Positions 42,139 through 53,279 of a stretch of DNA of 64,000 nt are shown piece after piece. This DNA comes from Entomortierella parvispora. Its lineage: Eukaryota; Mortierellomycota; Mortierellomycetes; Mortierellales; Mortierellaceae. The translations under genes and the position numbers were made by a program. The first letter of the stretch is position 1. Each line of letters begins with the position of its first letter. The notes beneath the pieces are model-generated. The model made no database searches and was not told the origin of the DNA. It saw only the letters and a list, made by a program, of their open reading frames with translations. The stretch is from contig OY752145.1 in assembly GCA_963573315.1 (NCBI GenBank), forward strand, positions 186,001 through 250,000. The letters are read 5' to 3'.

Positions 42139-44679
42139 TTAAACAACAGCACGAGAAGGACTCGCCATGGCTGGTGGCGGGGAAGGTGGGCCGGGTGGAA
42201 GCTCGCTCACAGGATTCCGAGAAGCGTTGATAGGACAGGGCAAGTTCATGACCGCGATATCAAACGATGGTTTCCAGACCCACGACAAGCCCCAGACATG
42301 CATCTGACCGTGGATCGCTACATTCAGTCCTGGGGCCGCACTGGCCATCAAAGAAGACGAGGATGGAGATGAAGAAGAAGAGGACAGCGCGGCAGATAAC
42401 GTCGAGTTGTTGATATTGATCGGCGTGCACGCTTTGACCAATTGCTGGTAGACCACATCTGTCGAGTTGCCAATGGACACGCCAACCGTCGAATTGGCAG
42501 CGGGAGTACTGGAGGCTGGAGAAGCAGCACGATAGTCGAGTCTCATGGGCAACGACACCATCTCTGTCGTCTTTGGCGAAATGATAAAGGCCGAATCCAG
42601 GTCACCATTGTCTGCAATCTTGGTGCCATCATTCATTGACTGCAATGTGATGGTGACATCCATCTGGTCGATCCGGAGAGACAGGTAGTTGTTGGTACTA
42701 TCAACCACGAGCTGAATCGTGAATTGCTCCTTGATCCGGCTCTTGGTCACCACGGGAACGCTCTGCGATGCCACAGAGTCAAACGAGAACTGAGGTGCCC
42801 TTGGAATCAAAAAGTACAATGAGACCGCCAAGCATGCCAACAAACCCATAGACAGCCAAATGCAGACCTTGCGTGAACAACAGCAGCACTGGACCCGATC
42901 CTCGGAACGACCCCCACGACCACCTCCTCGTTTGCGGGTACTCATGGACCGTCTCTGACGAGGTCGTCCACGCTCCTGACTCTCCTCTTCGGATTCGTCC
43001 GTCCATTGGCCCTTTCGACGAGAACGACCACTTCCCTGGGTCAAACCGGACCGCGTACCTCCCGATCGAGATCCACTGCTGTCCACGCTGATGACGCCCA
43101 GTTTTTGCAAAATCACTTCATTCTCCTCGTCCTCATCTGTTTCGATTTTGCCCTTTTTCGTCCCTGAAGAATCCGTCTTGGAGGGTTGCGAAGGGTGCTG
43201 TGTCGAATGGCGGGTATGAGCCGAGGCTCCCTTCCCAGGAGAAGCAGAAGATCCAGCCTCACCACTCTTGCCGTCCGAACCATCCCTGTTTCCTGCAGAT
43301 TTCGCAGCTGTGGCGGAAGCCGCCGCGGCCGAAGCGGCGGCCTTTTGTTGCTGTTTCTGGAGCTGTTGTTGGAGGTGCACATGTTGATGCTCATAGTAGG
43401 CAGATGATAAAGCCTGGTTTGAATCCTGGCCGGCCAGGACATGCAACGGGTATCGTGAGTTGTTGGCACTGCTACCTCCTCCTCGGCTCAAGCTTGAAAA
43501 TCTGGATTCGAACGAGGATGAGAAATCCTCGTTCAACATTGTCGGTGATCCCTGAGGTCCTGCTCCCAAACCCCCTCCTCCTCCTGATCCAAGGTAAGGC
43601 GATCCGTATCCTTGAGCATTGACAGAACTACCTGTATCCCTCGCGGTTGAGTACGCTGATCGATAAGGGTCGGCCTTATGTTCAGAGGACCGTACTTCTT
43701 CATGTCCGCTGTACTGAAAGGGACTTAATCCTGGAGAGGCCAAGGCCATGGGTGATGGGAGTCCATAGCCCGATTCCATCGTCAAAGGCGAAGGCAGTGG
43801 CATTTGGTGACTGTAAGGCTGATAGGACTGATACGGCAAATAAGGAGACGACTGGAAGGGAGACTCGGGTCGACTGCTGCCGCTTGTGCTTGCATTGCCA
43901 TAGTGGGCCGCCAAGGTCTGACTGGCAGTCAAAGTCGGGGAGTGGCGATAATAGTCCTCGCGCTGACCGATTGAAGGAGGTGGGTGCATGATCATCATCC
44001 CAAAGACTTGCTCTTCCGTCAGCGACTCCTTATGGTGCCCGTATTGTTGGTTGTGCAGGTCCTCTTCGGACGAAGATCCGAGAGAAGTGCTGGCGTACGT
44101 TGTCGGGTGTGGTGAAGAGAAAACCGCGTAGTTCTCGCGAATTGGCGATTGTGCTTGATATTCTAAAAGAGGTCATGTCATGCAATTGTGAGGTGTAAGC
44201 AAAATGAGAAAAAACGGCAAAATAGGACCGAAGGACCAAAAACACAAAAGGTGATCGGATTAACGAGGGCCTTCTTCTTCGCTCGCTCGACCCAATTGCT
44301 CTCAATAGGAACAGAGAACACAACGGGGGGACGACCCACACTGCAGTCAAAGCAAAAAATAAGCATTCTCGCATTCTCTTGGCTCAGCACTTTTTGAAGG
44401 CAACAAGGACACAAAAAGCCGGCCGACGATCAAAAAGGCAACAGCCCAGAAAACAACAGTGTTGGCTGCGTTCCATCAAAAGATAGCCCACGATAACTCT
44501 CGCCAGAAAACTTGTATTGCTCTCTCCTGGATAAACACCCCACCTCCTTGAAAATACAGCAGAGCAAGATCTGGATGGGAGAGATGAAATATTGTAACGG
44601 CAAAAATGTACAAAGGCATGGATGGGCACTCACTCCGTCCCTTGGTTATCAGGCGTAAATGAGGAGACGAAAGGCGCAT
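42139..44679 (-). CDS. Single-pass membrane protein with LEA-2-like C-terminal domain
   Basis: Exon 2 (44162-42139) is certain; the frame is open upstream of the ATG at 43998 up to CTCTTTTAG at 44163, and a small first exon 44679-44634 (MRLSSPHLRLITKGR) joins in phase, giving 689 residues. The N-terminal ~440 residues are disordered (Ser/Gly/Pro, a Gln/His stretch, an Ala run, acidic EDEENEV). Then come a basic segment, a cluster of cysteines (VQCCCCSRKVC) and one transmembrane helix (IWLSMGLLACLAVSLYFLI). After the helix, about 200 residues (IKEQFTIQLVVDSTNNYLSL, MDVTITLQSMNDGTKIADN, PMRLDYRAA) resemble the LEA type-2/LEA14 fold found in fungal and plant membrane-anchored proteins. The juxtamembrane cysteines would suit palmitoylation. 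The role is unknown. Confidence 0.7.
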
Positions 44680-45498
44680 CGGGTGCAATCAAGGATATCC
44701 CACAAGAGAAATGAATGGAAAAGACGTGTATGAACGACAAGGGGATTGATGGGAGAGAAAGGAGGCCCAAGAGTCGGCCTCGCTTCCACGAGAAGAATAA
44801 AGAGAGTAGGACGCGAATCGGAACACCTCCCCGAGGGGGGTCCGACCATGTGTTCACGAGAGGTGGGCACAAAACAGACACGCACACCGCGCAAATCAAG
44901 GTGCCAGCCAGCGAAAAGAGAGGACGAAAGAGGAAGAGCTCTTTGTACAGGGTGTCTCCCGCTCGCGAACCCGTTTGTCCATTGTCTCTCTTTCCTCAGG
45001 TCCCCAATCGATCTCGAGCGCGCCCTTTTGTCATATCGATCAGGGTCGCTCTCTCTCTCTCTCTCTCTCTTGTGATTGCGCCTGGCCCTTCTGCCCGTCC
45101 AATGCACCGCCGATCGAAGATCAGTTGAGTGCTTTTTTGTTTGTCCTACGTGCTACCCACTCTCTTTCTCCCTGTTCTTTGTCTTTTTTTTTCTTTTGCT
45201 CCCATTCCTCACCAACCATAATCTTGATTGACGAGCACGTTAATTGTTCAACAAGGGAATCAACAATCAGAAAACAAACTGATTGTTGATATCGTTGAGC
45301 GAAAGCTTGTTGGTGGGAAAAAAAACAATGAACTGAAAAAAGTCGGCGGGATGAACAGCAAGGAGGAATGGAGTGTGAGGGTTCAATTGATGCCCCAAGG
45401 TGGAAGAGGAAAGGATCAGACAAGGCCCAGAAGCATTGCTTCCTTCTTATCAAAGATCTAGGGTCGGACTGTAGAAGGTGGGGGGCGGACAAAACTCG
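44680..45498. other. Spacer with CT microsatellite
   Basis: Promoter side of the LEA-2-like gene and 3' side of the next minus-strand gene. A CT run lies at about 45049-45070. Several short frames occur but none with a domain. The 3' exon of the neighbouring gene may end at about 45450. Confidence 0.45.
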
Positions 45499-46452
45499 TC
45501 ATCGCGAAAAAGAACCAAAAAAGAAAAGAAAAAAAAAAAAAGCGTGCAGTTCGACTCGACCTTGCAGTCCATCCATTCTGCCCAACCCCCTCGAATTATC
45601 CATTCCAAATGCAATTTCTCTGACGTTCTTACCATTCTTGACCCTGTTGGCTGACACGCCTGGCTGTCGGGCTCGATACGGATCATACAGAGACGACTCA
45701 CTGCTTGGCATTCGCCTTGTTGTCGCTCCTCCTCCAGTCATTCCAGAAGCTCCACTAACAGACCCAACCCGTTGCGTGCTCGCGGCTGTTCCTCCGAAAG
45801 GAAAGAGACCAGGCGATTTCGCTCCGCCGCTGCTGCTTCCGTGGTGGTGATGATGATGATGATGATGGGCCTCCAGTCGGGGCGAAGTCAGAACTGCGGC
45901 AGAAGGTGGCGTCAACGGTGGTATTGTCAGCTGCATTGCTGTGGGGGTCGACGGTGTCGCAGGTGTGTATGGACGCGGTGGCAGTGAGTGGAGTGAGTGG
46001 TGAGAGCCGTAGGAGGTTGTCCCTTGATGAAACTGAGCTCCTCCTGTTGTTGCTGCTGCTGCTGCTGCCCCAAGGCCTCCTGCGGGAGTGGGCGATGCAG
46101 ACGGAAGTGACGCTCCCATGACCACTACAGTTGAAGGATCAGGGCTGGAGGATATCCGCGTCCCTGATCGTGCCCCACGTAATGGATGGTGAGGTGTGGA
46201 GGGGCCGGGAGTAGATAATTGCGAAGCAGCTGTTGGGGTCGCAGCAGCTGTTGACGTAGCAGGCGTGGAGGCAGTAGCGGGCGTGGACTCACTAGTCGTA
46301 CTAGAGAAGGAAGTACTGGTGGAGAGGGTATGAGATTGTTGTGGAGTCAAGACCATGAGCTCGGGCTTATGGCCCGATCGAGATTTGGTCCTTGTAGGCC
46401 GCGAATCCTTTGAGAGGGCCGGTGAAGAAGGCGCTGCTATATTGGCTGCCAT
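45499..46452 (-). CDS. Low-complexity Ser/Thr/Pro-rich protein with poly-His tract
   Basis: The start at 46452 (MAANIAAPSSPALSKDSRP) is the first ATG; an upstream TTG start is not credible. The protein is Ser/Thr/Ala/Pro-rich (TPATASTPATSTAAATPTAA), contains a run of nine His followed by GSSSGG, and many SSP/SPTP motifs that could be phosphorylated. A strong donor AATG|GTAAGAACG at 45632 suggests that the frame is spliced there, and the listed end (45499) may instead be intron; one possible acceptor (CCCTAG, 45458) would give a short terminal exon ending at 45450. No domain is recognised. Conceptual length is about 275 residues if spliced, 317 if not. Confidence 0.55.
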   Translation of the reverse strand: MAANIAAPSSPALSKDSRPTRTKSRSGHKPELMVLTPQQSHTLSTSTSFSSTTSESTPATASTPATSTAAATPTAASQLSTPGPSTPHHPLRGARSGTRISSSPDPSTVVVMGASLPSASPTPAGGLGAAAAAATTGGAQFHQGTTSYGSHHSLHSLPPRPYTPATPSTPTAMQLTIPPLTPPSAAVLTSPRLEAHHHHHHHHHGSSSGGAKSPGLFPFGGTAASTQRVGSVSGASGMTGGGATTRRMPSSESSLYDPYRARQPGVSANRVKNGKNVREIAFGMDNSRGLGRMDGLQGRVELHAFFFFLFFFGSFSR

Positions 46453-46781
46453 GGCTGTGGTGTATGCTCTGCTCCAGAGATTGACCTTCTCTGGCAAGGG
46501 GGCAGCGTTCTCGTGTGGCCTTCAAGAGGGTCAGGCGAGGGTGGAGGAGGGGTAAGAGCGAGAACGTGGTGGAGTGGAGCGAAAGCAAAGAGTGCAGAGT
46601 GCTGAGGAAGGGGGGGAGAGAGGGAGATGGCACGACAAAAAAAAAAAAAAAAAAAAAAGTGGAGGGAAATAATACCAAAGAAAGAGCGAGATGGAAGGAA
46701 GGGACGGACGACCAAGGGGGCGATTGCTTCTGGCTGGCTGGAAGACGCCGACGAAGGAACCTGTGTGCCTGTCTGTGTGCC

Positions 46782-46812
<31 letters not shown>

Positions 46813-46846
46813 GCTTGTGCTTGCGAGCAAAGACAGAGAAAGAGAG

Positions 46847-46882
<36 letters not shown>

Positions 46883-49131
46883 CCACAGATAACAACGATC
46901 CAGACAAAAGAGTGCAATCGACCGTTTGGTGATTACGGAGACAAGAAAGGAAGGACGTCTGAAGGGGAGCAGCAAAGTGAAGGCCAGAAAGAGGGCGGTT
47001 GCGAGAAAAGGGGTTCGGACAGGGGGAGACGGAGGAGTGGAGAGGGGTGGAAGACACTGCAGCAGAAACAGAGCGAGTGCGGGTGTGTCGAGGTGTGTGT
47101 GTGAATGTGCGGTGGCTGTGTGTGTGGATGGGTGAATGAATGAGTGAATGAATGAATGAAAAGAGGATGACAAAAGGCAGAATGCAGATGGAGAGAGAGC
47201 GAGAGAAAGAGAAAGAAAGAGAGATGGAGAAGAGAAGGAAGGGGGTTGTTGAGGTGGAGCAGAAGCAAAGAGCAAAGAGCGAAGGACACAGCGATGGATG
47301 GACGAGTTTTGTGCCGTGGAAGCAAAGAAAGGGACGGAGGACGGAAACCAGTTCCTTTCGTTCTGTTCTGTTCTTCATTTGCGGACAGATGGCGGGAACT
47401 CTTCTTGACTATCTCTCCCTGCTGCGTGTGTTGCAATGCTCCTCCCATGGGAACAACGCTCTGAAGGTGTGCATGTGTGTGCTTGTGTGTTTGTGTTTGT
47501 GTGTGTAGACCCTACTCTCTTCGTTCCATCTCTCTCTCTCTCTCTCTCACTCACTCACCCACCCACTCACTCTGCTCCACCCTCAATGGACATGAACAAC
47601 TCGTACGAGCACATGCAGCACAAACATGGACAGCAAATGGTCCCTGATCGATCTTCAAAACCGGCAAGGGGAGACCGACCAATCTGATCCACAAAGGGTC
47701 GGAATGGATCGATCTGATTGACCCCGCGCAAAAAAAGAAAGAAAGTCGGGCAAAGTGGATCAAGGGCCAGCAGATTGCCCAGATTGCCCAGATCTCACTC
47801 TGTCTCTGCTTCGAGTGTTGTCTCACTCTCTCTCTCTCTCCTTCTGTCTTTTTTTTCTTTTTCTCCTTCTCTCGCTGTTGTCCCTCTCTCTTTCTCTCCA
47901 CTGTGAAAATAAATGATGGAAAGAGGAAGGAAGGGTCGACGTCGATTCTCAGTCGACTGCTCCCTTTCCACTGCCCCTGCCACCCCTGCCACCCCTGCCC
48001 ACAACAAAGATAGAAAAAAGAAATTAAAAACAAAAACGTGGCCTGGGAACTTTCGGTCGGTCCAATCCCCTTTCCCTTTGCACTCTTGTCGGGAAGAACG
48101 ATGAGGTGCTTTTCGTTCTGTCTCTATTCTCCTTCTCTCCTCCCCCTTCCCATGTATCCACACACAGAGAGAGCGGGCAAACGGTTTCCCTGACTGGGAC
48201 AAAGAAACGCGCAATACAAAACGCATCTCTTTGTTGTAGTCATCCTGCATACTCTCTCAAGAACAGGCTGTCGTCGCCTTCGCCTTCTCACGCGCATTTG
48301 TTCATTATTCTTCAGATGGACGCAGACACAAACAAAAAAAGATTGCCAAATGAAATGAACGCAAAATAGGACAACACTCGTCAAAGATATATTCAGTGAA
48401 AAAAAAAAAAGTGATCGGGGGAACCTGTCTTCTTTTGTTTGTTCGCTCGTTCGCTCGTTCGCGGGTTGGCCCCATCCACTCATTTTGTTCCTGATGTTCC
48501 TGAGCCAACCTTTGCTCTGTTCAGCAAAGAAGGAAGGCTGCACAATGCCGTCAGGACATGAATCCGCGCTAAAACTAGATCGCTTTTCTGTGGTTCTTGG
48601 AAGAACCTTTTCAAAACGTGAGCAGCAGAGGAGGTGTACTGTAGAAGTGGGTCCACAAGCACACTCTTCCCCCCTCCATTCTGGTGACAAGAGGTGCTTG
48701 TTGTATGGTTGCAGGTCGTTGGTGGTTCTTGTGTTACCGTCATCTTGTCCTCCCCTCCCGCCCAACCCCCTTTCAGGGTGTTGAACGCTTTCTCTTTCTC
48801 TTTTTTTTTTCCCAGGAGCACAGCGCTCTGTTCCCTTGCTGTTTGTCCCCTCCCCCCCTGTCTCCTTCCTCTCTTGCCCACCCGTTGAAATCGAAATTAG
48901 AGGGCCCCTGATCCCGTTCCTGAATTTATATACATTTCGCATGTACTGTACCTCAGTCATCACGCTATCCTCACTGGACACTCGCTCCCCCCCTTTCTCC
49001 CTTTCAAGCAGTCTAGCAACAGGCACAGAGTGCGTTTCATTCGTTTCTTTTATATACTACTGTACTATGACCGCGACTTGTTTCTCTCACTCTCTCAAGA
49101 TCTCAATTGAGCCGGAGACACCCCCGTTTCC
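46453..49131. other. Long microsatellite-rich intergenic region
   Basis: 2.7 kb. Contains a 22-A run at 46637-46658, GT repeats at 46794-46808 and about 47465-47506, a GA run at 46849-46876, a CT run at 47530-47548, GAATGAAT units at 47140-47160 and (GTTC/CGTTCGCT)-type units near 48443. Long minus-strand frames (46437-47378 and others) are translations of these tracts. I see no gene. Confidence 0.5.
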
Positions 49132-50900
49132 TTAGATCTTGTACCCGAATCGCTTGGCGGTAAAGAGATCCAGAACCGTTTCGCTCGTGAAAAAGTCCAC
49201 AATCTCCTTCTCGTACTCGACGGGTCTCTCAAACGCCGCAAAGTGTCCTCCCTTCGGGAACTCGTGCCACGAGACCACATTCATCCAGTCGCTAACAGGA
49301 AGAAAAAGCCGAAAATAAAAATAAAAATCAGTCTGTTGCACGCCTCGTTGACTTGAGGGATATAAAAAAAAAACAAAAAGTCGGCACTTACGCAGCCCAG
49401 GCACGCGGGACCATAAAGATCTCCTTCTTCCAAACACCCACGCCCACAGGTACACTGGCCGGCACGGGCCGTCTCAGTAACCATTCCAGGTCGCGGTTAT
49501 GATACGTCTCGTAATAGATTCGGGTTGAGGACGTGATCGATTCCGTGGAATGGTAGATCATGACCTGGGTCAACAACTCTGTCTTGGTGAACGGCCAACT
49601 CTCCACTCGGGCTGGGTCCAAGTCTGCCCAGGACAGATATTTCTCACTCAACCAACTCAACAGACCCACGGGCGAATCCATCAAGGCGTGGCCCAACGTC
49701 TGGGGTTTAGTCGCCTGAATGAAAAAGTAGGCACCTTCCTCCAGAGCATACAGCTTCAAAGCTTCAACCGAGGCTTGCTCTCGAGGATGGTTCCTGTACA
49801 CGACTGAGGGAGCCATGAAACCAGTGATGGCCTTGACGAATTGAAAAGGCGCAGACCAAGGTCTGGGAGGCAAACAAGGCAGCATGTTGACATGGATTGC
49901 GAGACAATTTTCAGGGTAGAGCGTCGCAATGGCTCGCGAGATGATACCGCCCCAGTCACCACCCTGGGCAACATAGTGTGTATACCCAAGCTGCTGCATC
50001 AGATCGTGGAGAATCTGGGCCATGGCGCGAACACCAAACTTCTTTTGTGTCGGGGCTGTCAATTGAACAGAAAGAGAAGGGGAGAGCATGATTAGGGGGA
50101 TTAGATCCATAATGTCCAGAGTGGGGTCTGGCCCTACATTGCGAGTCATCACTGTTCTGCTTCTTACCTTGACTCCATCCGAACCCTGGGAGGGACGGGA
50201 CAATGATCTGGAAGCGCCCCCGTTTCTTCAACAGCTTTAACGCCTTTCCAAACTCATACCAAGAGCCAGGCCATCCATGGATCAGCAACAGAGGAATGAT
50301 GATCTCGCCCTTGTCATTGACAGTCTGACTACCTGCAAACCCTCCCTCATCTCCCTCCAGGACCTCACCCGTTTCCTCATCCACGGCAGGCTCGGCCCAG
50401 GGGTCATGGCGGACGTAATGAATATCCAAGCCATTCACGCGACAGGTCCAATGTTCATGCTCCTCATTCAATTTGCCGAGTTCTTTTTCCCAATCATAGG
50501 TATGCAACCATTCCCGGGTCAGGTTCTTGAGCATGTTGGTTTCCGTGCCATAGGACCATCCCGCAGCCTCAATCTGCTCCGGATACCGGGCCTCTGCCAA
50601 TCGATGTTTCAGCGTGGGAATCATATCGGGGCGGCGGTTCTGGAGTTCGAACCGACGGGGGATCCGAGGGTCGACGTAAAAAGGTGAAGATGGATCATTC
50701 TTTTCGTTGTAGACTGAGGAAGAAGATGAAGAAGAGAACGAAGCCGTGGAGCGGGAGGACACTGTGTCCCGAGAGTGTGAGGTCGTGGTTGTAGTCGTGG
50801 TCGTCGTCTTGTCCCCTTCGCTCTTGATTGTCACCGTCGTCGGGTCCTGCGTGCCCTGAATCGAGACGAAGCTGTCCTCAAGTGAACCTGGGTGGGCCAT
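49132..50900 (-). CDS. Epoxide hydrolase, microsomal/juvenile-hormone type
   Basis: Three exons (50900-50168, 50055-49392, 49291-49132) encode 518 residues. A Ser/Thr-rich leader (about 1-70, with a run of nine Thr) precedes the EHN domain (FELQNRRPDMIPTLKHRLAEARYP, ...NMLKNLTREWLHTYDWEKELGKLN). The alpha/beta-hydrolase core shows the oxyanion motif HGWP (208-211), the nucleophile Asp278 in QGGDWGG and the catalytic His482 in PKGGHFAAFERP. A Tyr-rich lid segment (TRIYYETYHN) probably contains an acid Tyr. The enzyme adds water to epoxides, making diols, and could act on lipid or xenobiotic epoxides. No membrane anchor is evident at the N-terminus, unlike mammalian EPHX1. The gene is on the same strand as the elongase upstream. 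Confidence 0.92.
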
Positions 50901-51684
50901 ATTGCTTTCTTTTTTTTTGTTCACTCGGTTCGTGTTTGTCCTGACGGTCAAGCGGCTGCTCAAAAATAAGGCGCGCGGCGCGTTTCTGTCTTTGTTGTTG
51001 TGATGGGAGAGGGAACGTTCAGGCTGTCCTGTAAATGAGACCAAGAAAGCGAGTGAGAAACGAAATGAAGTGATGATGATGTTCAATGAGACAGAAATGA
51101 ACACAATTCACTTTCGGGAATCTCGCCCTTCTTGCCAACCGAGCCTTGCTGACGCGAGCAGTGGCGATCCGTACGCTCGGTTCCCCTTTCTTTCCAAGTG
51201 GCTCGATAAAAGGCACCAGTCACAGGAACTTAGAGGGACCAGGGGGCCGCTCAATTGGAGGATAGAAAAGCAACTGTTTGAGATAGTGAGGGGGTGGCGG
51301 GGGTTTATTGACGGTGGTATCAAGCCGAGACGAAAATCTATAAAGCCAAGGGTATTTCACAAGTACAAGCAGAGAAAAGAGAACAAGAAGCAAAAGGAGC
51401 GGTAAAGAAAGAAACATACGAGAAAAGCACGAAACAAGTAAGAAGGGGTAGCGGGTGAGATGATATTACGGGTGCGATAATGGTCCGTGAAAGGGGATTG
51501 AAGAAACGAATGGATCCTGGAAAGTCTTTTCTTGGTATCTCTTGCCAGTCTTGTTGTCTCAATTGACCTCCAAGAAAAGAAAAAAAGTTCCTAATTGTTC
51601 AAACTGTTCCTCGAGAGTGATTGTCCGTACAAGTCGACGAGAGAGAGGGACAGGTTCACCATCCCGAGATCCGGTTTGTATCCT
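50901..51684. other. Spacer between elongase and epoxide hydrolase
   Basis: 784 bp that includes the promoter of the epoxide hydrolase and the 3' end of the elongase. No gene was found; an open frame continues upstream of 50900 but without an ATG in a homologous context. Confidence 0.5.
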
Positions 51685-53279
51685 TTAGATGTGTTTGCTC
51701 TTGGCAGCACCCTTGACAGCCTTGGGGGTGGCGTTGGTACCGCGCTCCTTAGCAGCCTTGGCCTTGGCATTGTAGGTGATGCGGTAAAAGTTGATGAAGA
51801 GCAAGAGGTAGGACGACAAGAGGCCACATCCAAAGAGGGCAGCACCTTCCGTTCCTGCGCACTTGCCTGCGTTGGGAGCCCAGGGGAAGTAGGTGAAAGC
51901 AAAGTAGGTGTAAGAGCAAAAGTAGATGAAGCCCAAATCGAGGACAAACTGGACGATCTGCATGGTGGTGAGGTACTGCTTCCACCAGATACGGACACCG
52001 GCGGCCGAGCGCATGTAGTAGTAGTACATCATGACGTGGACAGTCAAGTTCAAGGTGATGGGAACCCAGGAGACTGAGGTATATCCTCCGAGCTGGACAT
52101 AGCAAAGGATCATGGTCATCGAGTGGTGGAAATAGTGCAAGAATTCTATGATAGCAGGCAACAGTGCGTTAGTCGTATGCCAGTTGTATGTCTCTCCTAG
52201 TCAGCATGTGTCAATTGGTGGCGAATTCCAGCACAGTCCAAGGACCCTTTCCCATGTGCTCATATTTGTGGGCAGCCATGATGTTTAATTGACAACAGAA
52301 AAAACCCGCTTCCCAGAGTGGCGACTTGGCTGAGAAACAAACACTTGACAGCCCACAATGACGACGGTGCGGGAAAAGATAACAGAAAAGTAACAATCAA
52401 AACCAAACGACACAACTCAGAAAGAGCCGAGGGGTTTTTTCCTCCCCCATGCATAGTTCGGGAAGCTGCCTTTCTGTCAATTTTTCATCACTCCCGACTC
52501 GCTCGGTCCATGCACCATGACAAAGGCGGCGTAACATTGCCAGCTTTGCAGGAAAGAAAAAAGAGCCTTGCTTTGCCAATTGTCTCTCCTCAAGTCGTCC
52601 GGTTGCTCCTTCTACATGTATCTCTTCGCCCCAAAGAAGATTGATTTGCACATGCTGCATTAGACGAATGGTGCGTCAAAGCACGCACAGGTGGGTCCTT
52701 CAGGCGCACAAAATGATAAAAAAAAATCCGATCTGTGATCTACCCAAAAAAAAAAAAACTCCTGTGCCCCAGAAAAGAGTACCAGTCAACAAAAATGCAC
52801 GTACCAAGGTTCTTCTTCTTGAGGACGAGGAAAACAGTGTCAGCCAACTCCCAGTACTTGACGAGGTAGTTGAGGTAGTAGAGCAACTCAAGACGCTGAG
52901 TCCAGGCGCTGTCATCACAAATGGCGTAAAAGAGTCCGTGACGGGCCAGGATAGGGACCAAGTTCTCGATGAAGAGGAGAAGGAGCGCGCCCGAGGCAAC
53001 AGTGAGGAGGAAGTTGTGGAGGATGAAGGCGTGCTTGAGCTTGAAAGCATCCTGGGTCTTCATGATCTGGCGGCCTCCAAAGATGACGACAAAGTAGGTA
53101 AGAGTCCACATGAGGACTTCCTTGTTGGTTGAGAGAGGAGTAACGCCCTCAGTGAAGCGGAACGAGTCGATGCTGTTGCCAGTAACGAGCTGGTAGCCCT
53201 GGCTGAAGAAGTCATCGAGTCTGATGCCAAAGGGCTGATCAATGCTGAAGTTGACCTTGTCCAGGAATGCGGCGGCCAT
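51685..53279 (-). CDS. Fatty-acid elongase, ELO family (Elo2/Elo3 type)
   Basis: Two exons (53279-52805, 52145-51685; intron of 659 nt, phase 1) give 311 residues. The condensing-enzyme signature HxxHH appears as HYFHH (162-166) right after the junction. Before it are KYWELADTVFLVLKKKNL, and after it SWVPITLNLTVHVMMYYYYM and QIVQFVLDLGFIYF, characteristic of the very-long-chain saturated/monounsaturated Elo2/Elo3 branch rather than the polyunsaturated elongases. Several hydrophobic helices match the seven-span ER topology. The Lys-rich C-terminus (KAVKGAAKSKHI) fits ER retention. It would condense malonyl-CoA with acyl-CoA in the ER to supply sphingolipid acyl chains. The long intron is unusual in this window. 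Confidence 0.93.

Noticed and set aside
46437-47378. 313-codon minus-strand frame and overlapping ones
   Set aside because: Derived from CT/CA/T microsatellites; His-Thr and Ser-Leu dipeptide runs are artefacts.
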